Part shown: positions 54,832 to 63,538 of the stretch, piece by piece | How the letters are laid out: each line of letters starts with the position of its first letter | How positions within the stretch are numbered: the stretch's first letter is position 1 | Assembly (NCBI RefSeq): GCF_006152065.1 | Contig: NZ_VDFW01000006.1 | Coordinates: forward strand, 62,001 to 126,000 | Reading direction: 5' to 3' | DNA length: 64,000 bases | DNA from: Amycolatopsis alkalitolerans | GTDB lineage: Bacteria > Actinomycetota > Actinomycetes > Mycobacteriales > Pseudonocardiaceae | Notes under the pieces: generated by a model | Told to the model about the DNA's origin: nothing | Seen by the model: only the letters and a program-made list of their open reading frames with translations | The model's database searches: none | Translations under genes and position numbers: made by a program

Positions 54832-55158
54832 TTACCTTTCCGTCAGCTTCGCAGCTTCGTTGAGCGCCGCCCGCAGCTGGCCGAGCTGGCCCGCGGTCAG
54901 TCGCGCCGTCTCCCCGGGTGGCCCCACCAGCACCACCTGGTCGTCCTGAACGAGCACCGTCACACAACGTTCCCGGTTGATCATGTCGCCGCACTGCACG
55001 CGCCACACCAGCTGGCCGCTCTCGTACCGGCGCACCTGTGCGGCACGCGGGTCCGTCACAGCCGGCACCGCCGAGCGGGCCACCGTCCTCATCGGCCCGA
55101 GGTGGTGATGGGCCTGGGCGGTCGTCCGTGCTGCCGGGATCGAGTCCATGAACTCCAC
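54832..55158 (-). CDS. Hypothetical protein (108 aa)
   Basis: GTG start with GGAG upstream. The middle is beta-rich (AAQVRRYESGQLVWRVQCGD, CVTVLVQDDQVVLVGPPGET) and the C-terminus a helix (TAGQLGQLRAALNEAAKLTE). Residues VVLVGPPGET resemble short DUF397-like or antitoxin-like small actinobacterial proteins, but I cannot assign it. It shares a 285-bp divergent region with the XRE-TPR gene, the type of neighbour seen for XRE/small-protein pairs. Confidence 0.65.
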   Translation of the reverse strand: MEFMDSIPAARTTAQAHHHLGPMRTVARSAVPAVTDPRAAQVRRYESGQLVWRVQCGDMINRERCVTVLVQDDQVVLVGPPGETARLTAGQLGQLRAALNEAAKLTER

Positions 55159-55443
55159 GGCGTCAACTCCGCTCTGTCCGGGCTAGGTCTGTCGTGTTCG
55201 TCATTGCTCTGAGTGATCGCGGGGCGTACCCGCTTGCTCACGGAGAACTGAGAACTAGATTGCGATGAACCAGACCGGAAGAGAAGCCGAACCGCCGTCA
55301 TAGCGGCGACCGGCCCGGGTTCCACGGTAAACGGTCGGGATAGTTCGGCCGGGCTGATCAGGCTCGGCAAAAGGCGTTTCGCGCGGTTGAATAGGAATGC
55401 CTACGCTGCGAATCGACGCCCGAGGTGATGGTGAGGGGGCGCA

Positions 55444-56826
55444 ATGGACGCCAGTAGTGCTGCGGATGCCCGGCAGGGTCACCCGATCAGCCCTGAGGTC
55501 TGGGACAAGCGCGAGATGCGGGAAGCGCTGGCCGGGCGCGAGATCAGCGCGGTCTACCGCAACCTCCGGAAGGAGGGCATCTCCCAGCGCCAGATCGCCG
55601 CGCTCACCGGCCAGTCACAGTCCGAGGTCTCGGAGATCCTCAAGGGCAGGCAGGTCATGGCCTATGACGTGCTCGCCAGGATCGCCGACGGGCTGGGCGT
55701 CCCCCGTGGATACATGGGCCTCGCCTACGACGAGGCCACCGAGATTCAGGTCGTCGGCGCGGCCGACGAGCAGCAGGCTGAGGAGGACGAGTCCGTGAAA
55801 CGGCGGAACTTCCTCGCGCATGCCGCCCAGGTCACGATGGGAGCGGCGGTCTTCGGATCGTCCCCGCAGGCCTGGGGGGCGAACCCCGCGAGGACGCCGG
55901 CACCGGGGCATATCGGGATGACCGACGTGCGCCAGGTGGAGGCAGCGACAAGGGCGCTGCGGGCACTCGATTACCAGTACGGCGGCGGGTTCTGCCGCGA
56001 CGCCGTGGTCGCCCAGCTGTCCTGGGGGCAGCAGATGCTGGACTCGTCGGCGACGAGCCCGGTCAAGTCCAGACTGTTCGTCGCGCTCGCCGATCTGCAC
56101 AGCCTGGCCGGCTGGACCTCGTTCGACACGGGGCTCATGGACTCCGCGCGCGGCCACTTCGCGAACGCGCTGGAGCTGGCCAAACAGGGCAACAACGATC
56201 CGCTGGTCGCGAACATCCTCTACCGGATGGGCCGCGTCTACCTGCACCAGGAAGCCCCGAACGACGCGCTGAAGCTGTTCCAGCTCGGCCAGATCGCGGC
56301 GCAGGAGTCCGGTTCGGAGCTCGCGATCGCCGTGCTCGCGGCCAACCAGGCGTGGGCCTACGCGATGATGGAGAACGAAGATCAGGCGCTGAAGCTGCTG
56401 GGCCTGGCCAAGGACGAGTTCGCCCGCGCCAACCTCGCCGAGGCCGAGGACTGGGTCAAGTTCTTCAACGAGACCGACGTCTACGCGATGATCGGCACCG
56501 TGCACACGGTGCTCGCGCGCAATGTGGACCTCAAGCACACCAAGTACGCGATCCCCGCGCTGACCAGGGCGGTCGACTCCTACGGCGAGGACATGCAGCG
56601 CAGCAAGACGTTCAACCTGAGCGCGCTGGCGACCAACCACCTGCTCGAGGGCGACATCGACCACGGTGCCCGGGTCGGGCGGGCCGCGCTCGACGCCGCG
56701 GACGGGCTGAAGTCGGCGCGGGTCAGGGACCGGATGGTGCCGTTGCGGGAAGAGGCGGACAGGCGCAGGAACAACCCGGACGCTCGTGACCTGGCCGACC
56801 GGCTGGGCACCTTCTTCGCGGCCTGA
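55444..56826 (+). CDS. XRE-family HTH regulator with TPR domain
   Basis: 460 aa; ATG with GAGGGGGCG upstream. HTH residues about 35-100: YRNLRKEGISQRQIAALTGQ, QSEVSEILKGRQVMAYDVLA. A linker with KRRNFLAHAAQVTMGAAVFG looks like a twin-arginine-like or membrane-like stretch, common in this family. The C-terminal helical repeats (ALADLHSLAGWTSFDTGLMD, ANILYRMGRVYLHQEAPNDA, ALATNHLLEGDIDHGARVGR) form a TPR superhelix. The 285-bp upstream region contains a GCGGGGCGTACCCGC hairpin around 55220. Probably autoregulated, also acting on the divergent pair. Confidence 0.9.
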   Translation: MDASSAADARQGHPISPEVWDKREMREALAGREISAVYRNLRKEGISQRQIAALTGQSQSEVSEILKGRQVMAYDVLARIADGLGVPRGYMGLAYDEATEIQVVGAADEQQAEEDESVKRRNFLAHAAQVTMGAAVFGSSPQAWGANPARTPAPGHIGMTDVRQVEAATRALRALDYQYGGGFCRDAVVAQLSWGQQMLDSSATSPVKSRLFVALADLHSLAGWTSFDTGLMDSARGHFANALELAKQGNNDPLVANILYRMGRVYLHQEAPNDALKLFQLGQIAAQESGSELAIAVLAANQAWAYAMMENEDQALKLLGLAKDEFARANLAEAEDWVKFFNETDVYAMIGTVHTVLARNVDLKHTKYAIPALTRAVDSYGEDMQRSKTFNLSALATNHLLEGDIDHGARVGRAALDAADGLKSARVRDRMVPLREEADRRRNNPDARDLADRLGTFFAA

Positions 56827-56840
56827 CCTGCCCTGAACCG

Positions 56841-57743
56841 ATGCGCGCCGCCACCCTCGACGGTCGTTTCACCCGGGAAAAGCTGGCCGAAGCGCTGACC
56901 GGAGCCGCCGCGCTGCTCGGGCTCGACCCGGGCGGCGCGCGGCTGCTGCGGTTCACCAACAACGCCGTCTACCGGCTCGTGAGCGCGCCGGTCGTGCTGC
57001 GCATCGTCGGATCCCGCACGCTGCGGCACCGGGCGGAGCGAGTGGTCGCCGTGGCCCGGCACTTCGAGCGGCACGACGTTCCGGCGATCCGCCTGCTGCC
57101 CGGGGTCGACCAGCCCATTCCCGTCGGCGAGCACCTCGTGACGGCGTGGGAGTACGTGCGGCCCGTCCGCCGCCGGGCCACCGCCAAGGACCTCGGGCCG
57201 CTGCTACGGCGCGTGCACGAACTGCCGTCGCCCGCCGGCGTCGGGGAGTGGGATCCGATGGCCGACGTCCGGGCGCGGATCGCGGACGCGGAGGAGCTCG
57301 AGACCGGTGACCGGCGGTTTCTCCTGCGCCGCTGCGCCGAGGTGGGCGCCGCGCTCGATGAGCTCGAGTTCCCGTTGCGCCGTGGCCTGATCCACGGCGA
57401 CGCCCATCCTGGCAACATCATCGTGGGCCAGGACGGGCCGGTGCTGTGCGATTTCGACTCGTCGTGCGTGGGCCCGCCGGAATGGGATCTCACCCCGATG
57501 GCGGTCGGGCGCGAGCGGTTCGGCGATCCCGCCCGGCGGTACCGCATGCTGGCCGATCACTACGGCTTCGACGTCACCGCGTGGGACGGGTTTCCCGTGC
57601 TCAGGGCCGCGCGCGAGCTCAAGCTGACGACCAGCGTGCTGCCGATCCTGCGGAGCCACCCGCAGGTGCGGGCCGAGTTGCGGCGGCGGCTCACCGATCT
57701 GCGGGCCGGCCGCACCGGTCACCCATGGGCCCGCTACCGGTGA
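56841..57743 (+). CDS. APH-family phosphotransferase-like protein
   Basis: 300 aa, ATG 14 bp after the XRE gene. Kinase-like fold: LRFTNNAVYRLVSAPVVLRI, TAWEYVRPVRRRA, catalytic HGDAHPGNIIV and metal-binding LCDFDSSCVGPPEWDLTPM. Such APH genes directly behind XRE-TPR regulators are frequent in actinomycetes; resistance is not implied. The substrate could be a small metabolite or sugar (inference). Confidence 0.88.
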   Translation: MRAATLDGRFTREKLAEALTGAAALLGLDPGGARLLRFTNNAVYRLVSAPVVLRIVGSRTLRHRAERVVAVARHFERHDVPAIRLLPGVDQPIPVGEHLVTAWEYVRPVRRRATAKDLGPLLRRVHELPSPAGVGEWDPMADVRARIADAEELETGDRRFLLRRCAEVGAALDELEFPLRRGLIHGDAHPGNIIVGQDGPVLCDFDSSCVGPPEWDLTPMAVGRERFGDPARRYRMLADHYGFDVTAWDGFPVLRAARELKLTTSVLPILRSHPQVRAELRRRLTDLRAGRTGHPWARYR

Positions 57744-57884
57744 CCACTGCCCGAGAGGCATTCGCCGCCTCCAGGTGACCGCTTGTCGCTTGTGCAGATG
57801 CACGTGCACTGAGTAGCAAATTCGGCTCGACTAGTCACCCTGAACGGTCTAAATGCCACTCGCCAGCTGCAATTTGCGATTACG

Positions 57885-58901
57885 TTAGGTGATCGGCGCG
57901 CGAGTCAGGACCACCGCGAGCCCGAACGCGAGCCCCATCGTGGTGAGTTCGAGGCTCGCCCAAGTGGCGAGCGCCGTCCGTTCATGCCGGACGATCCTCG
58001 GCAGCAGCCGCCACCTCAAGGTCGCGCCGAGCAGGCCGATCACGATCGCGCACAGCACCTTCAGCAGGACGAGCCATCCGTAGGCCGTGGTCAGCAGCGC
58101 GGTCCAGAATCCGGTCGCCGGATCGAGCAGGATCTCGGCGCCGGCGTTGACCAGGCCGGTCACCACGGACAGGGCCAGGCAGAGGGTGGCCAGCTTCGAG
58201 AACCGGGGCAGCGCGCGGGCGAGCAGCGTCCGGTTGCCGATGAGCAGCGCGGCCATCGCGCCGAGCCCGCCGGTCCAGGCGACCGCGCTCATCACGTGCA
58301 GTTCGATCGAGATCATCGTGTAGTCGCGGTGGGCCCAGTCCGAGGCGTGGCCGGTGACCGGCAGCGGCAGCAACGCGAACAGGCCCAGCCCGGCTCGTAG
58401 CTCCGCGGGCACCTTTTCGCCGTGACGCAGCGCGAGCATGCCGACCCCGGCGTGCGCCAGTGCGAGCACCGCTACGGCGAGCAGGGCTGTGCCCGCGCCG
58501 ACGTGCACGACGTAGTCCCAGATGTCGCCGAAGCCGATCGTCCTCGCCCGGTACTCCGCCGTCTGCAGTACGAGAGTGGCCACCGCGGCGATCGCCCAGA
58601 CGAGTGCGGCCGCGAAGGCGGCGAGCCGCGCCCTGGCGAGCACCGGTTCGGTCAGTTTCGGCCGGTCGTAGCCGACGAGCACCGGTAGCAGGCACAGCCC
58701 GACCGTGATCACGGCCGCGAGGTCGAGCAGCACCCGCACGACCGGGATGGCGACCGAGACCACCGCGCCCGCGTTCGCCACGCCCGGTACGGGGGCCGTC
58801 GTGGTCAGCGCGACCCCGATCAGCACTCCGGCCAGCGCCGCCGTGACCGTGGCCACGAGCGTCGAGTAGCGGACGGGCGCGGTGGCCCCGGCTCTGCTCA
58901 T
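57885..58901 (-). CDS. copD: CopD-family copper-resistance membrane protein
   Basis: 338 aa from ATG 58901; upstream frame rejected. Eight or nine transmembrane helices. The CopD core has HVGAGTALLAVAVLALAHAG, PVTGHASDWAHRDYTMISIE and LHVMSAVAWTGGLGAMAALL, with His residues typical of copper passage. Probably moves copper across the membrane with CopC. Overlaps copC by 4 bp. The 141-bp gap to the convergent APH gene contains a 7-bp inverted repeat (GCAAATT 57816-57822, AATTTGC 57871-57877). Confidence 0.9.
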   Translation of the reverse strand: MSRAGATAPVRYSTLVATVTAALAGVLIGVALTTTAPVPGVANAGAVVSVAIPVVRVLLDLAAVITVGLCLLPVLVGYDRPKLTEPVLARARLAAFAAALVWAIAAVATLVLQTAEYRARTIGFGDIWDYVVHVGAGTALLAVAVLALAHAGVGMLALRHGEKVPAELRAGLGLFALLPLPVTGHASDWAHRDYTMISIELHVMSAVAWTGGLGAMAALLIGNRTLLARALPRFSKLATLCLALSVVTGLVNAGAEILLDPATGFWTALLTTAYGWLVLLKVLCAIVIGLLGATLRWRLLPRIVRHERTALATWASLELTTMGLAFGLAVVLTRAPIT

Positions 58902-59419
58902 TTCGTTGTTTCCCTGCCCATCCGGAGCGCGATCGTCAAGCCGGCCGCCAGCAGGACGACCGCTCCCACGATCCACACCCACACCGGCACGCCGCCGCTG
59001 GAACCATCGCCGGACGAGGCCGCCGTGGCCGTGGCCGGGGTCCCGTTACCGGCCTTGGTCAGGGTGAACGTGTACTCGCCTTCGACGGGATGCCCGTCCG
59101 CGGACAGGATCCGGTAGCCGACCGTGTAGGTCCCGGCCGGACCGAGCGGCCGCACGGGCGCGGTGACCACGTTGCTGCTGATCTGCACCGGGCCCTCGGT
59201 CCACTGCGATCTGTCCGGTCCGAGGACGGAGACCTGGTTGAGGTCACCGCCCTGGACGGGCGCGTCGAAGGTGAGCGTGATCTTGGCCGGCCCGGTGTCC
59301 AGCGAGGCGCCCTTGGCGGGATCGGTCGAGATCAGCACGTTGTGCGCGAGCGCAGGAGCGGCCGTGCCGATCATCGCCGCGACCACCAGCGCCAGCACGG
59401 CGAGGGCCTTGCGTGTCAC
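58898..59419 (-). CDS. copC: CopC-domain copper-binding protein
   Basis: 173 aa; GTG start. Signal peptide (LAVLALVVAAMIGTAAPALA) whose cleavage before His exposes the Cu(II)-binding N-terminal His of CopC. Beta-sandwich: LISTDPAKGASLDTGPAKIT, VGYRILSADGHPVEGEYTFT with the second His. A Thr/Ser/Gly linker and C-terminal membrane helix (VWVWIVGAVVLLAAGLTIAL) anchor it outside the cell. Confidence 0.93.
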   Translation of the reverse strand: MTRKALAVLALVVAAMIGTAAPALAHNVLISTDPAKGASLDTGPAKITLTFDAPVQGGDLNQVSVLGPDRSQWTEGPVQISSNVVTAPVRPLGPAGTYTVGYRILSADGHPVEGEYTFTLTKAGNGTPATATAASSGDGSSGGVPVWVWIVGAVVLLAAGLTIALRMGRETTK

Positions 59420-60135
59420 TTCGCCGCCTTACGGCCACGCAGCACCGCGCCGATCGCGGCGCCGAGGCCGAGCGCGCCGACGATCAGCCCGGCGCCACCG
59501 AGCCAGCGTGCGGTGCCGTCCGTCGACGTGGTCATGGACCCGGTCGTCATCGAGGCGCTCATCCCGTGCTCGTCACCGGTGGCGGCGGTCAGGTGCACGA
59601 CCGGTGCCGGATGTTCCGGCTCCTCCGAGCCGGTCTGCATCTGGTCCCAGCGCACGACCTGACCGTTGTCGTAGGTCTGGATCGTGGGCAGCATCAGCTC
59701 GTCCACATTGGACGGCAGGGTCGATGCGGTGATCTCGAACTCCTGGAATTCGGTGGCGCCCTTCGCGATGCCCGAGCCCGGTTGTGCGGTGAAGATGATC
59801 TTCGTGACCGGATTGGTCACGTCGAGGTTCTTGCCGTTCTTCACCGGCGACGGCAGCGGTGTCTTCTCGACCTGGGCCGTCCAGCCCGGCACCGGCCGGT
59901 AGCGCACGCTGCTGATCGCGTACTCCGGTTTGAAGTCGATTTCCAGCTTGTTCGTGCCGGCGTCCTGTTCCTCGTTCGGCACGCGGAAGACGATCGCCGC
60001 GCTGCCGCCCTTCTGGGGTTCGCTGCCGTAGACGTTGGCGGTCACATGGGCGGACGCGACGCCCGCTCCGAGAAGCCCGGCGACAGCGAAGGTCGTCACC
60101 AGGACGGTCGCGCGCAGGGCGCGGTTGATCGACAT
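59416..60135 (-). CDS. ycnI: YcnI-family (DUF1775) copper-associated protein
   Basis: 239 aa. Signal peptide ATVLVTTFAVAGLLGAGVASA followed by HVTANVYGSEPQKGGSAAIV; the exposed N-terminal His and a Trp (PGWTAQVEKTPL) are the copper-binding residues of YcnI. C-terminal membrane helix (LGGAGLIVGALGLGAAIGAV) and basic stop. Part of the ycnI-copC-copD operon; the stop overlaps the copC start. Confidence 0.93.
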   Translation of the reverse strand: MSINRALRATVLVTTFAVAGLLGAGVASAHVTANVYGSEPQKGGSAAIVFRVPNEEQDAGTNKLEIDFKPEYAISSVRYRPVPGWTAQVEKTPLPSPVKNGKNLDVTNPVTKIIFTAQPGSGIAKGATEFQEFEITASTLPSNVDELMLPTIQTYDNGQVVRWDQMQTGSEEPEHPAPVVHLTAATGDEHGMSASMTTGSMTTSTDGTARWLGGAGLIVGALGLGAAIGAVLRGRKAAK

Positions 60136-60203
60136 GGACTATCTGCTCCTGAATATGACAGAGGGACCAGCGCCGGATCTGCCGCTGGCATGGTGCGGGA
60201 GGC

Positions 60204-60722
60204 TCAGGAGCACACGGGTGGACCGCGGCGGCGGTGCGCCAGGTTGAGCAGCACCGGCAGCGCGGGGATGTCCGGCGCGGCGGGCGCGAGGATCGGGGCG
60301 CCCGCGACCGGGGCCGCGTGCCAGACGATCGGCAGCAGCAGCCAAAGCCGGGCGACCGCGATCCCCATCATCGACTCGGCGTGCGAGAACAGGGCAGCGG
60401 TGCAGGCGGTGGCCACCGCGTGCGTGAGGTACATCCCGGGACCAGGCATCGCCATATGTCCCATCACCACGCACAGCAGCAGGTGCATCGCGACCTGCGC
60501 GACGCCGAGCACGGTCAGCACGCCGAGCAGGCCCGAGGTCTTTTCCGCGAGTGCCGCGCCGATCCATCCGATGAGGACAGTGAGGACCACGGTCAGCGCG
60601 GTGTCCGGCATTCCACCGTCGGCGAGCGCGTGCGCGGTGATCGCGAGCGCGGCCGAGCAGAGTGCGAGCAGCCCGCCACGCAGCGCGCGTGACACACCGT
60701 GCGGTCGCGCTGGTCTGCTCAC
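60204..60722 (-). CDS. Multi-pass membrane protein heading the copper operon
   Basis: 172 aa; GTG start. Five hydrophobic segments; His/Met-rich stretches MHLLLCVVMGHMAMPGPGMY and SHAESMMGIA fit copper coordination. 68 bp before ycnI in the same orientation, so likely the first gene of the operon. Related uncharacterised proteins accompany YcnI in actinobacteria (recollection). It may be a copper importer or chaperone; function unproven. Confidence 0.75.
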   Translation of the reverse strand: MSRPARPHGVSRALRGGLLALCSAALAITAHALADGGMPDTALTVVLTVLIGWIGAALAEKTSGLLGVLTVLGVAQVAMHLLLCVVMGHMAMPGPGMYLTHAVATACTAALFSHAESMMGIAVARLWLLLPIVWHAAPVAGAPILAPAAPDIPALPVLLNLAHRRRGPPVCS

Positions 60723-60846
60723 TCGCTCAGGGTAGGAGACCGGACTTATGTGGTGTACGCAACCGTGAACGCAGAACGTGAAAATCTATGAAGAACGGTT
60801 ATCTTCGCAGGTCAACTAGCTGATTGCCGGGGGAACGGAGGTGTTT

Positions 60847-60915
60847 ATGGAACGTACCGGGAGTGTCAATGGTTGCTGTCTAACAAATAATGAGGAACGG
60901 TGGTCGGGCCATTGA
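60847..60915 (+). CDS. Possible 22-codon leader ORF
   Basis: ATG with a strong GGAGG site (AACGGAGGTGTTT) 6 nt upstream encodes MERTGSVNGCCLTNNEERWS plus GH and stops 22 bp before the permease GTG. Two adjacent Cys codons occupy the middle. The ribosome site is better than that of the downstream permease. It could be a translated leader controlling the operon, or chance. Confidence 0.35.
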   Translation: MERTGSVNGCCLTNNEERWSGH

Positions 60916-60937
60916 CCGGGAGGGAGGGCCGCCACGC

Positions 60938-61585
60938 GTGAACCTTTTCGACTACGTCGCGGACCGATGGAGCAAGCTGTCGCTGCAGGCCTGGCTCCAC
61001 GTCAGCGAGGTCGTGCAGGCGACCGTCGTCGCCGCGATCATCGGGGTGCTGATCGGCGTCGCGGTATACCGCAGCCCCATCGGCTCGGCGCTGGCGACCG
61101 CGCTGGCCAGCACGATCCTCACCATCCCGTCGTTCGCGCTCATCGGGTTGCTGATCCCGCTCGTCGGACTCGGCGTCGCGCCCAGTTTCATCCCGCTCGT
61201 CGTGTACGCCCTGCTGCCGATCGTGCGGAACACGATCGTCGGACTGTCCGGGGTGGACCCGGCGGTGACGGACGCGGCCAAGGGGATCGGCATGCACCGG
61301 TTCGGGGTACTCACGCGTGTCGAACTCCGGCTGGCCTGGCCCGCCATTCTCGCCGGGATGCGCGTCGCCACCCAGATGCTGATGGGCATCGCGGTGATCG
61401 CCGCCTACGCGAAGGGGCCCGGCCTCGGTTCCGAGGTGTTCTCCGGGCTGACCCGCGCGGGCAGCGCGAACGCCACGAACCAGGCACTGACCGGCACGCT
61501 CGGCGTGGTCATCCTCGCGCTGATTCTCGACGCCATCTACGTTCTGATCGCCCGCTTCACCGTTCCAAGGGGTGTCCGTGTCTGA
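60938..61585 (+). CDS. Osmoprotectant-type ABC permease (OpuCB/ProW-like)
   Basis: 215 aa from GTG 60938 (NLFDYVADRWSKLSLQAWLH); the GGGAGGGAGGG tract is upstream. Five to six helices. EAA loop: VDPAVTDAAKGIGMHRFGVL, followed by ELRLAWPAILAGMRVATQML. Imports glycine betaine, choline, carnitine or ectoine-like solutes together with the next three genes. Overlaps the ATPase gene by 8 bp. Confidence 0.9.
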   Translation: MNLFDYVADRWSKLSLQAWLHVSEVVQATVVAAIIGVLIGVAVYRSPIGSALATALASTILTIPSFALIGLLIPLVGLGVAPSFIPLVVYALLPIVRNTIVGLSGVDPAVTDAAKGIGMHRFGVLTRVELRLAWPAILAGMRVATQMLMGIAVIAAYAKGPGLGSEVFSGLTRAGSANATNQALTGTLGVVILALILDAIYVLIARFTVPRGVRV

Positions 61586-62762
61586 AACCATCGAAACGAC
61601 GGCCAGCGTCGAGGGCGGCGGCAGCGCTGTCTCGGGCGTCGAGATCCAGCTCGAGCACGTGACGAAGCGGTACCCGGGCTCGCGGGAACCGGCGGTCGAC
61701 GACGTCACGATGACCATCCCGGCCGGGAAGATCGTGATCCTGGTCGGCCCGTCCGGCTGCGGCAAGACGACGACCATGCGGATGATCAACCGGCTCATCG
61801 AGCCGACCTCCGGCAAGATCACGATCGGCGGGAAGGACGCACTGCGCCTCAACCCGGATCGCCTGCGCCGCACGGTCGGTTACGCGATCCAGCAGGCCGG
61901 GCTGTTCCCGCATTTCACCGTCGCGCAGAACATCGCCGTCGTGCCGGGGCTGCTCGGCTGGGACAAGAAGAAGATCAACGACCGGGTCGAGGAGATGATG
62001 GACCTGGTCGGGCTCGACCCGAAACAGTTCCACGGCCGCTACCCGCGCCAGCTCTCCGGCGGCCAGCAGCAGCGTGTCGGCGTCGCGCGGGCGCTCGCCG
62101 CGGACCCGCCGGTGCTGCTGATGGACGAACCGTTCGGCGCGGTCGACCCGATCACCCGTGGCAACCTGCAGGACGAGTTGCTGCGCCTGCAGTCCGACCT
62201 GCACAAGACGATCGTGTTCGTCACGCACGACTTCGACGAGGCCGTGAAGCTCGGCGACAAGATCGCGGTGCTGGGCAACCAGTCGAAGATCCTGCAGTAC
62301 GACACCCCGGACGCGATCCTCGCCAATCCGGCCGACGACACGGTGGCCGGGTTCGTCGGCGCCGGTGCGTCGTTGAAGCAGCTGACCTTGCTGCGTGTCC
62401 GGGACGTCGAACTCGACCAGGCGCCGCTGACCGCGTCGATCAGCGAGTCCCCGGCCTCCGTGCGGCAGAAGCTCGCCGAGAAGAACGCCAAGTACGTGCT
62501 CGTGCTCGACGAGCGGCGGCGTCCCGTCCGGTGGGTGCACCTTCGTGAGCTCGGCGGCGCGTCCTCGCTGGGCACGGCCGGTAAACCGCTGTCCGATCTG
62601 GTGAGCCTGCAGTCGACGCTGCAGGACGCGCTCGAGGCGATGCTCGTCGAGGGCGGTGGGGTGCCGGTGACCGGTTCGCGTGGCGAGTATGTCGGGACGA
62701 TCCACCTCGACACCGTGATGGCGACGATCCAGCGTCTCCGTGAGGAGCACGCCGAATCATGA
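61578..62762 (+). CDS. Osmoprotectant ABC ATP-binding protein (OpuCA/ProV-like)
   Basis: 394 aa from GTG 61578 with AAGGGG upstream. Walker A GPSGCGKTT, Q-loop YAIQQAGLFPH, signature LSGGQQQRVGVARAL, Walker B VLLMDEPFGAVDP, H-loop FVTHDFDEA. The C-terminal CBS-type regulatory region (LVLDERRRPVRWVHLRELGG, VPVTGSRGEYVGTIHL) senses ionic strength or a nucleotide in relatives. Confidence 0.94.
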   Translation: MSETIETTASVEGGGSAVSGVEIQLEHVTKRYPGSREPAVDDVTMTIPAGKIVILVGPSGCGKTTTMRMINRLIEPTSGKITIGGKDALRLNPDRLRRTVGYAIQQAGLFPHFTVAQNIAVVPGLLGWDKKKINDRVEEMMDLVGLDPKQFHGRYPRQLSGGQQQRVGVARALAADPPVLLMDEPFGAVDPITRGNLQDELLRLQSDLHKTIVFVTHDFDEAVKLGDKIAVLGNQSKILQYDTPDAILANPADDTVAGFVGAGASLKQLTLLRVRDVELDQAPLTASISESPASVRQKLAEKNAKYVLVLDERRRPVRWVHLRELGGASSLGTAGKPLSDLVSLQSTLQDALEAMLVEGGGVPVTGSRGEYVGTIHLDTVMATIQRLREEHAES

Positions 62763-63538
62763 CGACCACCACCATCGAACGCGGTTTCTCGACCGAATCC
62801 GGTTCGCGGCGCGCCGACCGCGGCCGGTTCATCGCCCAGCCGCTCGCCGTGGTCGTCATCGTCGCCGCGGTGCTCATCTGGGCGCTGAACCGGGACAACG
62901 ACGCGATCGAAGCGAAGAACCTGAACCTCCCCACGCTGCTGCATGCCACCTGGCAGCATCTGCTGATCACCGTCGCGGTGGCGGCGATCGTGGTGGTGGT
63001 CGCGGTGCCGCTGGGCATGCTGCTGACCCGTCCACGCGCGCGCCGTGTCGCACCGGTGTTCCTGGTCATCGCGAACATCGGCCAGGCCGCGCCCGCGCTC
63101 GGCATGATCGTGCTGTTCTTCCTGTGGACCAGCTGGGAAGGCTTCTGGTGCGCGGTGCTGCCGCTCGCCTTCTATTCGCTGCTTCCCGTGCTGCGCAACA
63201 CGATCGTCGGTATCGAGGCGGTCGATCCGGCGCTCATCGACGCCGGTCGGGGGATCGGGATGTCGGGTGCTTCGGTGTTGCTGCGGATCGAAATGCCGCT
63301 GGCGGTACCGCTGATCCTGGCCGGTCTGCGGACTTCCCTCGTGCTGGCTGTCGGCACCGCGACACTCGCGTTCTTCGTCAACGGCGGTGGGCTCGGCGAG
63401 CTGATCGACACCGGGTACAAGCTCAACCGCGTGCCCGTCCTGATCACCGGCGCGGTACTCGCGGTGGGCCTGGCGCTGCTGGTCGACTGGATCGGCGCCG
63501 TGCTCGAGCAGGTATTCGGACCTAGGGGGCTCAAGTGA
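62759..63538 (+). CDS. Osmoprotectant-type ABC permease, second
   Basis: 259 aa, ATGA overlap. RFIAQPLAVVVIVAAVLIWA as an added N-terminal helix, then the permease core IANIGQAAPALGMIVLFFLW and EAA loop VDPALIDAGRGIGMSGASVL with EMPLAVPLILAGLRTSLVLA. Pairs with the first permease as a heterodimer. Confidence 0.93.
   Translation: MTTTTIERGFSTESGSRRADRGRFIAQPLAVVVIVAAVLIWALNRDNDAIEAKNLNLPTLLHATWQHLLITVAVAAIVVVVAVPLGMLLTRPRARRVAPVFLVIANIGQAAPALGMIVLFFLWTSWEGFWCAVLPLAFYSLLPVLRNTIVGIEAVDPALIDAGRGIGMSGASVLLRIEMPLAVPLILAGLRTSLVLAVGTATLAFFVNGGGLGELIDTGYKLNRVPVLITGAVLAVGLALLVDWIGAVLEQVFGPRGLK

Noticed and set aside
56841-57743. Aminoglycoside resistance gene
   Set aside because: Only the generic APH fold is visible, and such genes commonly accompany XRE-TPR regulators; no evidence for antibiotic substrates.
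57797-57806. TGCACGTGCA palindrome as a second parS
   Set aside because: Shares only the CACGTG core; the flanks do not fit GTTNCACGTGNAAC.
60723-60937. c-di-AMP (ydaO-type) riboswitch before the osmoprotectant operon
   Set aside because: The leader is short and I see no paired GA-rich motifs of that riboswitch class.
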